Origin: Siphonodentalium dalli
Taxonomy: Eukaryota; Mollusca; Scaphopoda; Gadilida; Siphonodentaliidae
Reading direction: 5' to 3'
DNA: 64,000 bases
Assembly (NCBI GenBank): GCA_032622095.1
Contig: CP136062.1
Span: 3,844,001-3,908,000, forward strand
This document shows, one piece after another, positions 11,977 to 21,191 of this stretch (within the stretch, counting starts at the first letter, position 1; each line of letters begins with the position of its first letter). The notes beneath the pieces were generated by a model, which saw only the letters and a program-made list of their open reading frames with translations, did no database searches and had not been told where the DNA came from. A program made the translations under genes and the position numbers.

Positions 11977-12150
11977 CATGACAACAAAAAGCAATTATTA
12001 ATAGGTTCAATTAGATTATCAAAGAAAAAACATACGCCACTGAAGGATTCCAGTCAATCCCCCTTCCAGGTAGATGTTATATGTTATGCACAGCAATATG
12101 AAAGCATGCGATATTTTAAAGGAGACAAGTTTTGTAACACAGCCTTACTA
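11977..12150 (+). repeat. Block B, copy 2
   Basis: Near-identical copy of 10331-10506. After CAGCCTTAC it continues into ACCATTTTCTGTTGTTAAATC, which corresponds to the sequence just right of the MITE in copy 1. A short TTAA-containing segment has been lost from this copy. Confidence 0.8.
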
Positions 12151-12173
12151 CCATTTTCTGTTGTTAAATCTAT

Positions 12174-12723
12174 TTATTACACGATCCTACCATTATTCTA
12201 TTCAATAAACCCATTCTATAAATTGTGATATTAAACATTCGTTTAATAACAGGAAATAGTGCCAGGTGACCTTTGACTTCCGGTTTGTCGTCTGTTAACA
12301 TTCCTTATGCTACGTCTCAAAATACTATGGCTTCCAATATATTTCCAACAAACTATGATGAATGAAGAGTTTGAAAAGTTATGTCATTATATATACGTCA
12401 TTAATTGCGCCAAAGCGTCTTTATTTATCTGGGACTATTTCTGTACACGGGGAAATAACGATCGAATAGTTACGTGAAACGTCATCGCATGTCTTAAAGA
12501 AGCCGATGTTAGTTTCGCGTCCCATTTGTTGATTTAAGTATCTTTTGTCGATGTTTTGGACCATGTAATAAATAGAATCTACAACTCGTCCCCAGTTTAG
12601 AGTGGAAATTACAAAACTCGTCCAGTAAATTAGGTCTGGACCTCGCCAAAGGCTCGGTCCAGACCTAATTTACTGGACTCGTTTTGTAAATTCCGCTATA
12701 AACTGGGGACTCGTTGTAGATCC
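12174..12723. mobile_element. 550-bp insertion ending in a long hairpin
   Basis: Block C copy 1 reads GTTAAATCTATGTATCATGG. In copy 2 the same sequence is split by 550 bp, flanked by TCTAT on both sides (12169-12173 and 12724-12728), which looks like a 5-bp target duplication. The right 150 bp (12574-12723) is a near-perfect hairpin: arms of about 69 bp around a 13-base loop, with words TCCAGTAAATTAGGTCTGG on one arm and the complement on the other. The left end has no matching inverted terminus, so the class is unknown. Confidence 0.65.
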
Positions 12724-12962
12724 TCTATGTATCATGGTTGCATGGATATAATGATATTCCGGAAGATTCGTCCATATAGTTTAACGACCTTGATCAACGC
12801 ATATTGTATATAGATCGGACAGTCCTTTATTGAGGCAGTAGCGCAGTGTAAAATGATAAGTGCCGGAACGAATTGTAAAAAAAGTTTTAAAATATACAGC
12901 CTTACGGTTGTGGCATAGCCAGTAAATGGGTACCGTTACAGTATTCTCGACACTACCTGACA
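12724..12962 (+). repeat. Block C, copy 2
   Basis: Direct repeat of 11142-11400, with its left boundary at the hairpin insertion. It ends in a CTACCTGACATGCCCGAG segment that resembles the C-to-A joint near 11391-11410. Confidence 0.85.
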
Positions 12963-13009
12963 TGCCCGAGTATTTGGTGTCGATTAAATTTTGTGAGATA
13001 TGACAATTA

Positions 13010-13072
13010 TCCCAAGAAATATTGTCACTATAAAATGCTTAAATTTTCCACTTGTGTGGTTAAATCTATGAG
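13010..13072 (+). repeat. Empty-site copy of the B-C joint
   Basis: AAATATTG, TAAAATGCTTAAATTTTCCA and GGTTAAATCTATG here match the sequences on both sides of the MITE at 10539-11139, with a single TTAA (13039-13042) in place of the element. It is the paralogous unoccupied target. Confidence 0.75.
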
Positions 13073-13224
13073 TTTCCAACTTGAAATTTCCCGCTTCCAT
13101 TGAACCACTCACCTTTCTGTCAGGGATGTAGAGGGAATCATTTAGCATAATTATATCAGTTCAGTGTGAGATAAACACAGAACCGCATATGTGTGTTACC
13201 TGTCAAGTGGGAAATGACATAGTC

Positions 13225-13271
13225 GTGATATGGCATGCGTCTGAAACGACGTTAAACCCTCAATCAAACAA
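13225..13271 (+). mobile_element. SINE 3' tail fragment
   Basis: TGATATGGCATGCGTCTGAA then ACGACGTTAAACCCTCAATC is a typical mollusc SINE tail. It matches the inverted tails at 5351-5398 and 21192-21240. No tRNA-like head is visible upstream. Confidence 0.5.
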
Positions 13272-13344
13272 AGTTACCTGTCAATAGGTTATGAGAATTC
13301 TGCGATCAGAGAGGTATAACACTAAGGGGATTTGACTGATCGTG

Positions 13345-13560
13345 CCATCCTTGTGACATTACACTTGTCCGATAAACTGACGACAGTACCATATAAGACA
13401 TGCATGCGATTTTGTGTATAATTATCTTTCGTACCAAGCGTGCGGTATGGATATAGTGGCAGATGCGTCCGTATGCTTGCGACATGCAATGTGATAACAG
13501 TCCACAAATCTGTTAATTGCTCCTATTAATTCATGGCTATTTCTTAATTTCACAGTGCGT
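13345..13560 (+). repeat. Block A, diverged third copy
   Basis: Shares TCCGATAAACTGAC, CGTACCAAGCGTGCG, CGTATGCTTGCGACAT, TAGTCC/AGTCC-type words and TTCTTAATTTCACA with block A at 6938 and 11414, in the same order, with many substitutions and indels. It suggests that the mosaic is older than the two near-identical copies. Confidence 0.6.
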
Positions 13561-13679
13561 TTCAGAGTTGTTGATATTCCCGGAAGTTTGTCCGTATGCG
13601 TGCTTGCTACATGTAACAGAGTGTTCCACCAAATACACGTAACAGGGGTACGTGCCGTTCTGCTAAGTACGCTCACCCA

Positions 13680-14008
13680 TCTACTCTTGTGGATCTAAAT
13701 AAGCATACATGTATGCTTCTAATAGCCTTCTATGTCCACCCTGTACTCTTATACTTGTATGCTTAATTAAGTTTTTAATTTGCTGCCATATATAGTGTGT
13801 ATTTGTGTCCGTATGTTTATTTAAACTGTGGGATTGTCAGGCAGACTATATATACTAAAGGCCAATCAGAATGGATTATTTTAGTTTGATGACACACACA
13901 TTTCTCCGAGTGGTCTAGCACATGTAGTACCCTGTACGTAACATCCTATACTTATTGTAATATTGAACTTAATGATCAACTTGGTGGTTGCTCCATTACG
14001 TGTCACGT
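13680..14008. other. Noncoding, possible 3' end of the minus-strand exon
   Basis: No coding frame is supported. TTTATT at 13816-13821 (AATAAA on the minus strand) lies about 190 bp beyond the stop codon of the candidate exon at 14013-14234 and could be its poly(A) signal. The rest is AT-rich and unremarkable. Confidence 0.35.
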
Positions 14009-14012
14009 ACGA

Positions 14013-14234
14013 TCATATTATATTCATGTATTCATATATCTTTGTTTCGTTCGGATCGAGCTCGAATCGACGTTTCTCTTTCGTCTGGCCAAGCGACTTA
14101 TAACCTCCCATGAATCTCAAAAATTTCCCCTTGAAGATACGATAACCAACCGTCCAGAATTGCTTGACTGTATCTCTATATCGCATCGCGTGTATGTTTC
14201 CATTGCGGAGAAATGTGGCAACATCCATAAACAA
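14013..14234 (-). CDS. Candidate terminal coding exon, unidentified protein
   Basis: An open frame of about 73 codons on the minus strand, ending in TGA at 14013-14015. It is preceded by a good splice-acceptor context (ACATTGCCTTCCAG, AG at 14235-14236), so it may be a last exon rather than a complete gene. The translation is compositionally protein-like: FMDVATFLRNGNIHAMRYRD, then a Trp- and Gly-rich stretch FWTVGYRIFKGKFLRFMGGY, then a charged tail. I have a vague impression of similar text in uncharacterised invertebrate proteins but cannot name a family. Its first codon is TTG, so no start is assigned. A poly(A)-like AATAAA lies at 13816-13821. No upstream exon was found; the next 170 bp and the MITE at 14412-14880 are noncoding. 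It could be a retrotransposed or pseudogenic fragment. Confidence 0.35.
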   Translation of the reverse strand: MFMDVATFLRNGNIHAMRYRDTVKQFWTVGYRIFKGKFLRFMGGYKSLGQTKEKRRFELDPNETKIYEYMNII

Positions 14235-14411
14235 CTGGAAGGCAATGTTGTTTACATGAATTCCACGAAAAAGCGGCCATGGATACCGATAATGGGTATT
14301 TGCATCATAATCATGTCATCGGGGAATGTTGTTGCTTCTTCTGTATTTCATTATTACTATCCAATGAACATATTTTGGAATGGTCATTGCCCTCACTATA
14401 CAATCTCTTAA

Positions 14412-14880
14412 AGGTACTCAATCCGATAAAACTCCTCTCAATTACTATTTCAATGGCTTCGGGGATCAACAATATTTGATTCGAGTCGAGGAAGTCACCC
14501 ATCAAAGCTCAGGTTTGTTAGATATCGATTTTAGAAAGCTATTATTTTTCATTATCGGGAATACTATCTGGCCCAGAACTCAGTCAAAATTGCGTTAAAA
14601 TTACCACTTGATTTTAGAGTTATTCATCATTGTCTGTTTGAATAGATTTGGAGTACACATCCAGAGCAGATTACGGCAGTTATTAGTACTCATCTCGAGA
14701 ACATAACACATTTCAAAAATCAATATCTAATAACTGTGAGCTTTGTTTGATGGGTTCCTCGACTCGAATCAAATATTGTTTACCCCCAAAGCCAAAGAAA
14801 TAGTAATATAGGACCCTCTGATCGGATTGTTGTTGTTGGAATCTGTTGAGATGGGGACCCTCTTTACGGATTGAGTACCT
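14412..14880. mobile_element. TTAA-flanked MITE with long subterminal inverted repeats
   Basis: A 469-bp element between TTAA at 14408-14411 and TTAA at 14881-14884. The terminal inverted repeats start with the perfect 14-mer AGGTACTCAATCCG. After an indel, the arms continue to match through TTACTATTTC, AATATTTGATTCGAGTCGAG and CCCATCAAA for over 100 bp. The right arm carries about 55 extra bases. A solo right arm lies at 3508-3608. It has the same TTAA preference as the MITE at 10539-11139 but different termini, so it is a different family. Confidence 0.8.
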
Positions 14881-14918
14881 TTAAACACCAGATATTGTGT
14901 GACTGGAGATCAATGATG

Positions 14919-14930
14919 CGCGCATGCGCA
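14919..14930. promoter_or_regulatory. NRF-1-like palindrome
   Basis: CGCGCATGCGCA fits the NRF-1 consensus YGCGCAYGCGCR exactly. Such sites are usually promoter-proximal in animals. No transcript start could be identified nearby, so function is unproven. Confidence 0.4.
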
Positions 14931-15704
14931 GTCAACGCATATTTTCATATTTTGCCAAATAAGGTCAAATGAACCAAAATATCATTTTCCAGCGGCTCAA
15001 GTGTCATTCTAGGTTAATAGTGAGGTATGTGTGGAAATGTTATTTTTGTCACATTTCCCATATCACAATCTGCCTCAATTATCATAGTATCCCCTTTTTG
15101 CACATATATTTTAGTAAAATGGCGGTTTAACCCCTACCAATAACCCGTTTCTAAGGTAAAAACAGTCGCATAGCAACCGTTGCCATGGAAAGTATTTTCG
15201 TGATTGCTCCCATATCTGAAAATAATACGTGGAACCTAATATACACATGTGCCAAGTTTTATGCTTTTATGACAATGTCCCCACTTGATACACAAAAAAC
15301 TATACCTAAAAAAATCGCACGGTGATTCCGTCACGCCCGTTGTGTGATTCCGTAACGGCGAACAAACCGAGTTAACTATTAATATACAAACAAGTGTGTG
15401 ACAATGCGGCTTTTTTCTGCAAGTATAATGTATCTACTTTGCTCATTGATAACTTTTTCCAGGTCAGCTTGGCCGAATGAGCAGGGTTCTTCAATAGTAC
15501 GGACCTACCCTCATATTGATGGCACCTTTTTGGTCATTCCGTCACGGACACACTTTGACCCAGAGTGAGATGATACTTAAATACACATATAATTGTATAT
15601 AACTAAACAACTTAGTATAGTATGTACAATGTTTTCATTTTAAGCGGTCAAATTAAACAACAATTGTTTGACATTAACCAAGATTCGCTAAAAAATTGTA
15701 ATTG

Positions 15705-15710
15705 TTTAAT
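15705..15710 (-). terminator. Possible poly(A) signal of the fucosyltransferase gene
   Basis: TTTAAT on the plus strand reads ATTAAA on the minus strand, about 50 bp beyond the stop codon at 15758. ATTAAA is the commonest variant of AATAAA. The short hexamer alone is weak evidence. Confidence 0.35.
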
Positions 15711-15757
15711 TTGAACAAACTATGAAGGAGCTGAATTGTTTGTTTCGCACAAATAGT

Positions 15758-16945
15758 TTAAGAGTGTACAGCATGGCAATAGCCTCCCACATCTTTGTCT
15801 ACCAGGCACCCCGGCAGGTTCTCATAAACTTGGGATTGTTTATCATTTCTCAACAACCTTTCACAGAGAATGCATGGAGTTCTAGTCCAAGTGGGTGTCA
15901 GTCTGTGGCTAGTAGTCCATTTCAGGTACGAGTTGTATTTAATTGGGTCCCCACCAACATCTTCTATGAAGTCTGCTAACTCTTCGAAGCTTTGGAAATC
16001 CATGGCATTTATGAACGATCTCGGTGGATATAGTTTGTTGTAGTTACCACCACCAACAACAATTGGGACTACGTTCCATGTTAAAGCTTGAAATCCTTTC
16101 TCTGTCACATAGTCGGCACAGATACCACTTGGCAGCGCTAGGCGAAACTTATAATTCTTTAACAGCGACACACATGCGGAACCATTTCGAGGGCATATCA
16201 AGTCTCCACAACGACCGTACGTATCTACAGTGACATATTTATTCAGGTCTTTAGCAAACTTGACCCTGTCGAATGGGGTACGGCAGTTAGAGGCCATGAA
16301 AAAAATATTCTTTGTTTTGTTTGCCCAATGGTCTTCCATTGTTTTTATTTCGTGCAATCTTTCGACTTGATAAAAAGGGTGATAAATGTCTGAGTCTGTG
16401 CGATACGTGAACGTCCAGTTGAAGAAATTGTTGTGTTTCTTTGTTAGATGTATACTGGCATGATAAGGAGGCTCGTGGTTCAACAAGATAAAGAGTTGAT
16501 CAGTATTATTTCGCTGCGGCAGTGATCTGAGTCGTGACAGTTCCATAAGTACTGCGTCAGTCTGGTTGACCAATTGTTTATTTCTTGTAAAGGTGCACAT
16601 GTTTTTCAAATGGGGACACTTCATGTCGCTAATTTTTTTGAAGTAGTGGGTGTCCCAAAATAGAATCAGTTTTCTGGTTTTTCTGGTGACATTATGTTGT
16701 GGAAAAATATGGACATATTTCCGATTATCTGGACTTATCTCGTATATATTGTCTCTATGAGGATAGTATGGGTCGGGAGGATATTTATTAGCACTGCGAC
16801 GAGTATTCCACATATTTGCACCTAGCTTTCCAAGAGGTATTCTACTCCGTACGATGCTTTTAAGATTGAAGAAACCAAACAAGATGATCAGCGAACTAAG
16901 AAGCAGCACATATTGCACAATGATCCGTTTCCGCAGGAAAAACAT
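15758..16945 (-). CDS. Alpha-1,3-fucosyltransferase, GT10 family
   Basis: A single-exon type II Golgi membrane glycosyltransferase of 395 residues, normal for the family. GT10 enzymes transfer fucose from GDP-fucose to GlcNAc of N-glycans or Lewis-type glycans. After a short basic cytoplasmic tail (FFLRKR) comes one membrane segment, about residues 8-27, and a lumenal stem. The N-terminal domain has NHEPPYH (about 156-162) and FNWTFTYRTDSDI (about 175-187). The C-terminal domain has VDTYGRCGDLIC, DYVTEK (about 278-283), VVPIVVGGGNY (about 292-302) and a late CILC pair. Six N-glycosylation sequons are visible (NVT, NQT, NNT, NWT, NKT, NGS). The ATG at 16943-16945 is preferred because the frame upstream has no ATG and a splice acceptor (ATATTTACAG, AG at 16966-16967) lies just before it, implying a 5' UTR intron. 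Oddity: the conserved FENS before DYVTEK reads LPSG (16124-16135), so activity is uncertain. Confidence 0.9.
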   Translation of the reverse strand: MFFLRKRIIVQYVLLLSSLIILFGFFNLKSIVRSRIPLGKLGANMWNTRRSANKYPPDPYYPHRDNIYEISPDNRKYVHIFPQHNVTRKTRKLILFWDTHYFKKISDMKCPHLKNMCTFTRNKQLVNQTDAVLMELSRLRSLPQRNNTDQLFILLNHEPPYHASIHLTKKHNNFFNWTFTYRTDSDIYHPFYQVERLHEIKTMEDHWANKTKNIFFMASNCRTPFDRVKFAKDLNKYVTVDTYGRCGDLICPRNGSACVSLLKNYKFRLALPSGICADYVTEKGFQALTWNVVPIVVGGGNYNKLYPPRSFINAMDFQSFEELADFIEDVGGDPIKYNSYLKWTTSHRLTPTWTRTPCILCERLLRNDKQSQVYENLPGCLVDKDVGGYCHAVHS

Positions 16946-16965
16946 GTCTACACTAATGGAGCCAC

Positions 16966-16967
16966 CT
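16966..16967 (-). other. Probable 3' splice site of a 5' UTR intron
   Basis: On the minus strand the sequence is TTTACATTATATTTACAG followed by GTGGCTCC, 20 bases before the start codon of the fucosyltransferase. It fits an acceptor with a modest pyrimidine tract. The matching donor and first exon were not found. Confidence 0.45.
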
Positions 16968-16993
16968 GTAAATATAATGTAAACAATTATCAA

Positions 16994-17274
16994 ATATTGA
17001 TTATGTAAAGCTTACCGCCTTTAAACATATACTCAACTTTGCATGGTGATTTCACTGACCTGTTTATGTTATTAGTTATATGTAGATCGGGGACGATGGC
17101 ATACAGCTGGCAGCCTACATACATGTATGGGCATATATCACACTCAGTTAAAAGTTATAACCATTATACGAAATTAACGCTCTTTCTTTTTTATTGCGAA
17201 AAACAAACTAAATTGGCAACAAATATATTTCATCATCTGTGCCGCCACTCCCCCTTTTATTCCTCGTAAAATTG
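16994..17274. other. Presumed 5' intron of the fucosyltransferase gene
   Basis: Noncoding, AT-rich sequence upstream of the acceptor. No first exon or promoter element is recognised. Confidence 0.35.
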
Positions 17275-18105
17275 ACCCATGTTAGACCCGTTTGGTGCCA
17301 GCTTGATGGTCCACCGTGCAGTTGTATAGAAAACAGACATTCGCAAATATAGGCACCTAATTTGGAATATGTAAACCACACGATTTGATTCCTGGGATCA
17401 TTGGAGAAAAATGTGTATCATTTTGGTGGAAATAACGCTAAACATTTGATCAGTTTCGATTACCCTCCCCGCCTCATGTCAGTATTAAGCGGCGCAAATT
17501 GTGACACCCTTAAACCACACAAAAACTCGTTATGAAGATGAATGTATATAAAATTGGTGGAAATCGGTGACTAAACATATTCTTATCAAATTTAGTGACC
17601 CCAAATCTCACACAATCGGCACAATATGGCGTCTTTAAATCAAGAAGAATGTTTCGTGGACATCGGCACTAATATTGTGTTTTATACATTTTGGTTCCCC
17701 TCTCCCCTTCCGAGCCTCTTGGCTCAATGATGAAACTTTTTACAGCTTCAAGCCACACAATTAGACTCATGATGTCATGGAGAAATTTGGTGGTAATCGG
17801 CGACTAAACAAATTATCAAATTTGGTGCGCCCCCCAATCTCTCAGGCTAACGGCACTAATTTGGTGTCTTTAAATCACACTATTATATGTTCGTCGTATA
17901 ATTTGGTGGAAATCGGTGCTAATAATATTGTTTATCAATTGTGGTGCTCCTCTCCCCTTCGGTGTACTCTTGACACAATGCCGTATATCATGGAGAAGAA
18001 TGTGTATCAATTTGGTGGAATCCACCGCTAAACTATGTTTATTAATTTGTGGGCCCCTTCCCCTGCTGTGCACCCATAACGGCGTCAATTTTGACACCTT
18101 TAAGC
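17275..18105 (+). repeat. Degenerate tandem repeat, unit about 110-130 bp
   Basis: The phrase TTTGGTGGAAATCGG(T/C)G recurs near 17423, 17553, 17786, 17902 and 18010. Each instance is followed by CTAA(A)C, a TTTAT(C/T)AA word, a CCCC-rich block and a TTTAAATCACAC-like word. Spacing is 108-130 bp, or about twice that where one unit has decayed. Noncoding. Confidence 0.7.
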
Positions 18106-18117
18106 TGAATTGTCATG

Positions 18118-18945
18118 GTTGAGCTGTGTATGTAAGTATGGGGTGTACGTGTGGGGTATTTGTATACATAGAAGGGCGGTATGGCCATTGGTTAGGTGTA
18201 TCTATATACACCTGGGGTGACTCTTTGGTCATGGTGTGGCCAATATGGATACAGGGAGTGACCGTATGGCAATATTAATGGTAAGGTGAATTGGTATACA
18301 AGGAGTAACTTTATGAGTATACGGCGAGTGGCTGAATTGTCATGGTTGACGTGTATATGCAAGTCTGGAGTGCACGAATGGCCGTGTATGCGGTGTGGGA
18401 CATTGGTATATCCATAATGGGTGTAAGGCCATTGGTGAGGTATAGATGTATACTAGTTATGCATAGAGTGACTCTATGGTTATAAGTTGGGTGCATATGT
18501 ATATTTTGGGTGGCTATATTGCCATGGCTTTTGCAAACGGATATACAGGGAGTGACTGTGTGACACTGTCACCACTGTTGAGGCGAATTGGTATACATAA
18601 ATTGATGTATCATCATGAATGTGGCGAATAGGTATACATGGAGTGAATATATGAACATGTGTGGAGCGTATCTGTACATCTAGAGTGGCTCTGTGCATGT
18701 AGAAATTATATATACATGTAGTCACTGTATGGACAGATGTGAAACGCATGTGTTATTATATGATCATGGGCGAGGTGTAGGAGCATGTCATGTGTGCCTG
18801 TATCTTCATCACGGCTGTGTGGCCATGTGTATGTGTATATGCTGTACGGTAATGAGTGAGCTGTATATGTATACATATAATGGCACATGATCATTTATGT
18901 GGTGTTCATGTATATATGGAGTGACTGTATGGCTATGTGTGGGTT
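18118..18945 (+). repeat. Degenerate minisatellite of GTATACATGGAGTGACTG-type units
   Basis: The words GGAGTGACTGTATGGC, GGTGTATATG and GGTATACAT repeat at irregular spacing of about 45-65 bp with many substitutions. The cysteine- and histidine-rich translations of this segment are by-products of the repeat. Confidence 0.7.
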
Positions 18946-18959
18946 GTTCAGTTGTACCT

Positions 18960-19810
18960 TTGGGTGATTATCGCTTTCCACAATACAATACATGTTAATC
19001 CTCTTCAAAATGGTAAAACAGAACAACTTAATCCGAATGTGTTCTAGGTTGACACTCAAATATGAGTTTATCGACCAAACTATAACTGTTACAGTGATTT
19101 GTCAACAGACATTGCTAACCTGGAAGTAAGTTCAAATAATATAGTCTAAAAAATATTATTATAATATTTTTCAATATTTTAACCTATTCCAAAAACATTG
19201 GTATATTATTGGACTCATTAGCCATTTATCGACAATGCCACTCTGACTGTAACATTAATGTTTACATAACAATGGTTTCGGCCTGTTAAATCAAATCTTG
19301 TCATTGGAGAGTTATTAATAGCGAGCCCGAAACGAGACCCCTGCACGTGAGCGATAAGCATATACGTGTACGCGAGATCTACGCTATACTATTCGTTGTT
19401 TTGGCGGGAAATCTATAAAAAGTAATATAGTACTAAATATAATAATTGATTACTAGATATAGATGTCGGAGACTGACCTATCACAACTAACGTTAGTTAT
19501 CAATTACCAATCAAAATTAACGTTACTTATCAATTACGACGGTTGACTTAGAGACTCCAGTATCCAGTTCCACCTCAAAGTTCATAATAATTAACATTAA
19601 CTGATTAAAGCAGTCAGTAGCAAAGGTGAGTTAGACTCCATTATAAGCCCACGTAGGGCTCTGATTGTACTGGGCGCACACACGCGACGCTGGGAGAGCT
19701 GAATTGCAATATGGTTCCTTTGAAATTTGTTTCTTAAAAATAGATTGACCTTTGACATGCCCTGTTGAACTCTTGGTATCGTCTTTCCGAGTCACCCATT
19801 TAGCTATTGG
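18960..19810. other. Noncoding, with a short AACGTTA tandem pair
   Basis: No gene is seen. Positions 19487-19538 carry two copies of an AACGTTA(G/C)TTATCAATTAC unit. CAAAG-GTGAGT near 19620 resembles a splice donor but has no coding context. Confidence 0.4.
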
Positions 19811-19819
19811 GTGATCTCG

Positions 19820-19945
19820 TTTGTCTTAACCAATCAGAATTAATGTTGATCACAGTCGGTTGTTAGGCAAGTGATGCTATTCAAACAACTGAAAATCGCC
19901 ACCTCGGATTATTATTTCCACGAATTACCAATTACCACACAAGAC
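19820..19945 (+). repeat. Dispersed repeat with a CCAAT-like box, copy 1
   Basis: Matches 49690-49815. Shared words are TCTTAACCAATCAGA, GGTTGTT, TATTTCCAC, AATTACC and ATTACCACACAA. The CCAATCA word is CCAAT-box-like, but no start site is visible. Confidence 0.6.
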
Positions 19946-20379
19946 TGTATAGGTGGGTGAGAATAACCTGCTTACATTATGCTATACAAGGTGATTGCAT
20001 GTATATGATCAGTATCGGATGTAGCATATACGCCTTGTTTGACCGCGAATGTAACAAATTCACCAATTCCAGGCCGGGCGAGGGCAGAGTGATTATTGAC
20101 TATTGACTCTAAGTCTAACTTAGTGACTGAGTCTCTCCTCGGGTTCAAAGTCATAATTCCACGATTCACTCTAGCAACAAATTTCGAAATTAAACTTTGA
20201 ACTAATCAAGCACCGACCTCATTTATAATTATACATGTGAGTATGTTTAACTTACTATGCAAACAACGACAAAATTAATTTATGAACAACGTTTTGTCAA
20301 GCGTGTCAGTAACCGCGACCATAATTTATTTCTACAAAAAGGAAGCAGTAGTGTGTAGACCAGATAGTCTGTAACAATA

Positions 20380-20475
20380 CATTCCACCCGGTACCATATT
20401 GTACTTAATTATATTCCACCCGGAAAACATATTGTTCTTAAATATATTCCACCCGGAAAACCATTGTTCTTAATT
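20380..20475 (+). repeat. Minisatellite of ATTCCACCCGG units
   Basis: Three tandem copies of about 36 bp, each containing ATTCCACCCGG, a CATATTGT- or CCATTGTTC-like word and TTAA(T/A)TA. Confidence 0.8.
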
Positions 20476-21190
20476 AGCATGTGATTTAAGAGAACAAACC
20501 ATTCTACTTTTCCTAAACAAAAGAAGGAACTGTGTACCCCACAGGTGTCTGGAGAACAATACAATATAATCCTTAGAAATTCAAAGGTACTATTATATAA
20601 AGACAAAGCCTGTGAACTCAGGAACCAGCATGAACATCAGAACATTACATTCTACCCTTTTGAAGTCTCAAAGTTATTGTTATAATTATAAAACAAAGCG
20701 TTAACTCATGAACATGCACGAACCACAGGTAGAATTAAACCTAAACAAAGAAATCTATATGTATACTTCGAATATATGGATCTAGTGTCAAGGAGGACAT
20801 TATAAATAACAACAAATCAAAATATTCAAGCACACTCCATCTACGTATAGTAGACTGGATGGGAATGCACCCTTTCTGTTTAAAGTTTATACGCAGAAAA
20901 TATCAGACTGAAGCAACTGTAAATACCTATGGAATTAGTTCACACTAATTCAAAGCCTAATACGAATCCGAGCGTGTCTGTGTTAAAACCATAAAATACA
21001 CGATATGTAATGCTTGGGGATATGCGAATCGAGCAATATCATTTCGAATCGAATCTCGATTCAAATCAGTCAAGCCAATCGAATCTCTCATCGAAATATT
21101 GCATCAGTGGTATGACTGGTTTCAAGAGTGAAGACGTAGTTATATCACTCGAGTAAGTCACCATACCAACATCAATTAGTCTCTTGGTAA
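20476..21190. other. Noncoding, nothing recognised
   Basis: AT-rich sequence with no coding frame. A local cluster of TCGAATC words lies near 21045-21090 (TTTCGAATCGAATCTCGATT). Confidence 0.4.
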
Positions 21191-21191
21191 C

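Larger units (their letters stand above)
14885..15740. other. Noncoding interval with an NRF-1-like site
   Basis: No gene is visible. It contains CGCGCATGCGCA (14919-14930) and three related words: GTGATTCCGTCACG near 15321, GTGATTCCGTAACGG near 15342 and CATTCCGTCACGGACAC near 15535. The right end is the 3' flank of the fucosyltransferase gene. Confidence 0.45.

Noticed and set aside
18693..18894. Cysteine- and histidine-rich small proteins
   Set aside because: Both strands give odd compositions because of the GTATAC/TGTATGG minisatellite; no start context or conserved spacing.
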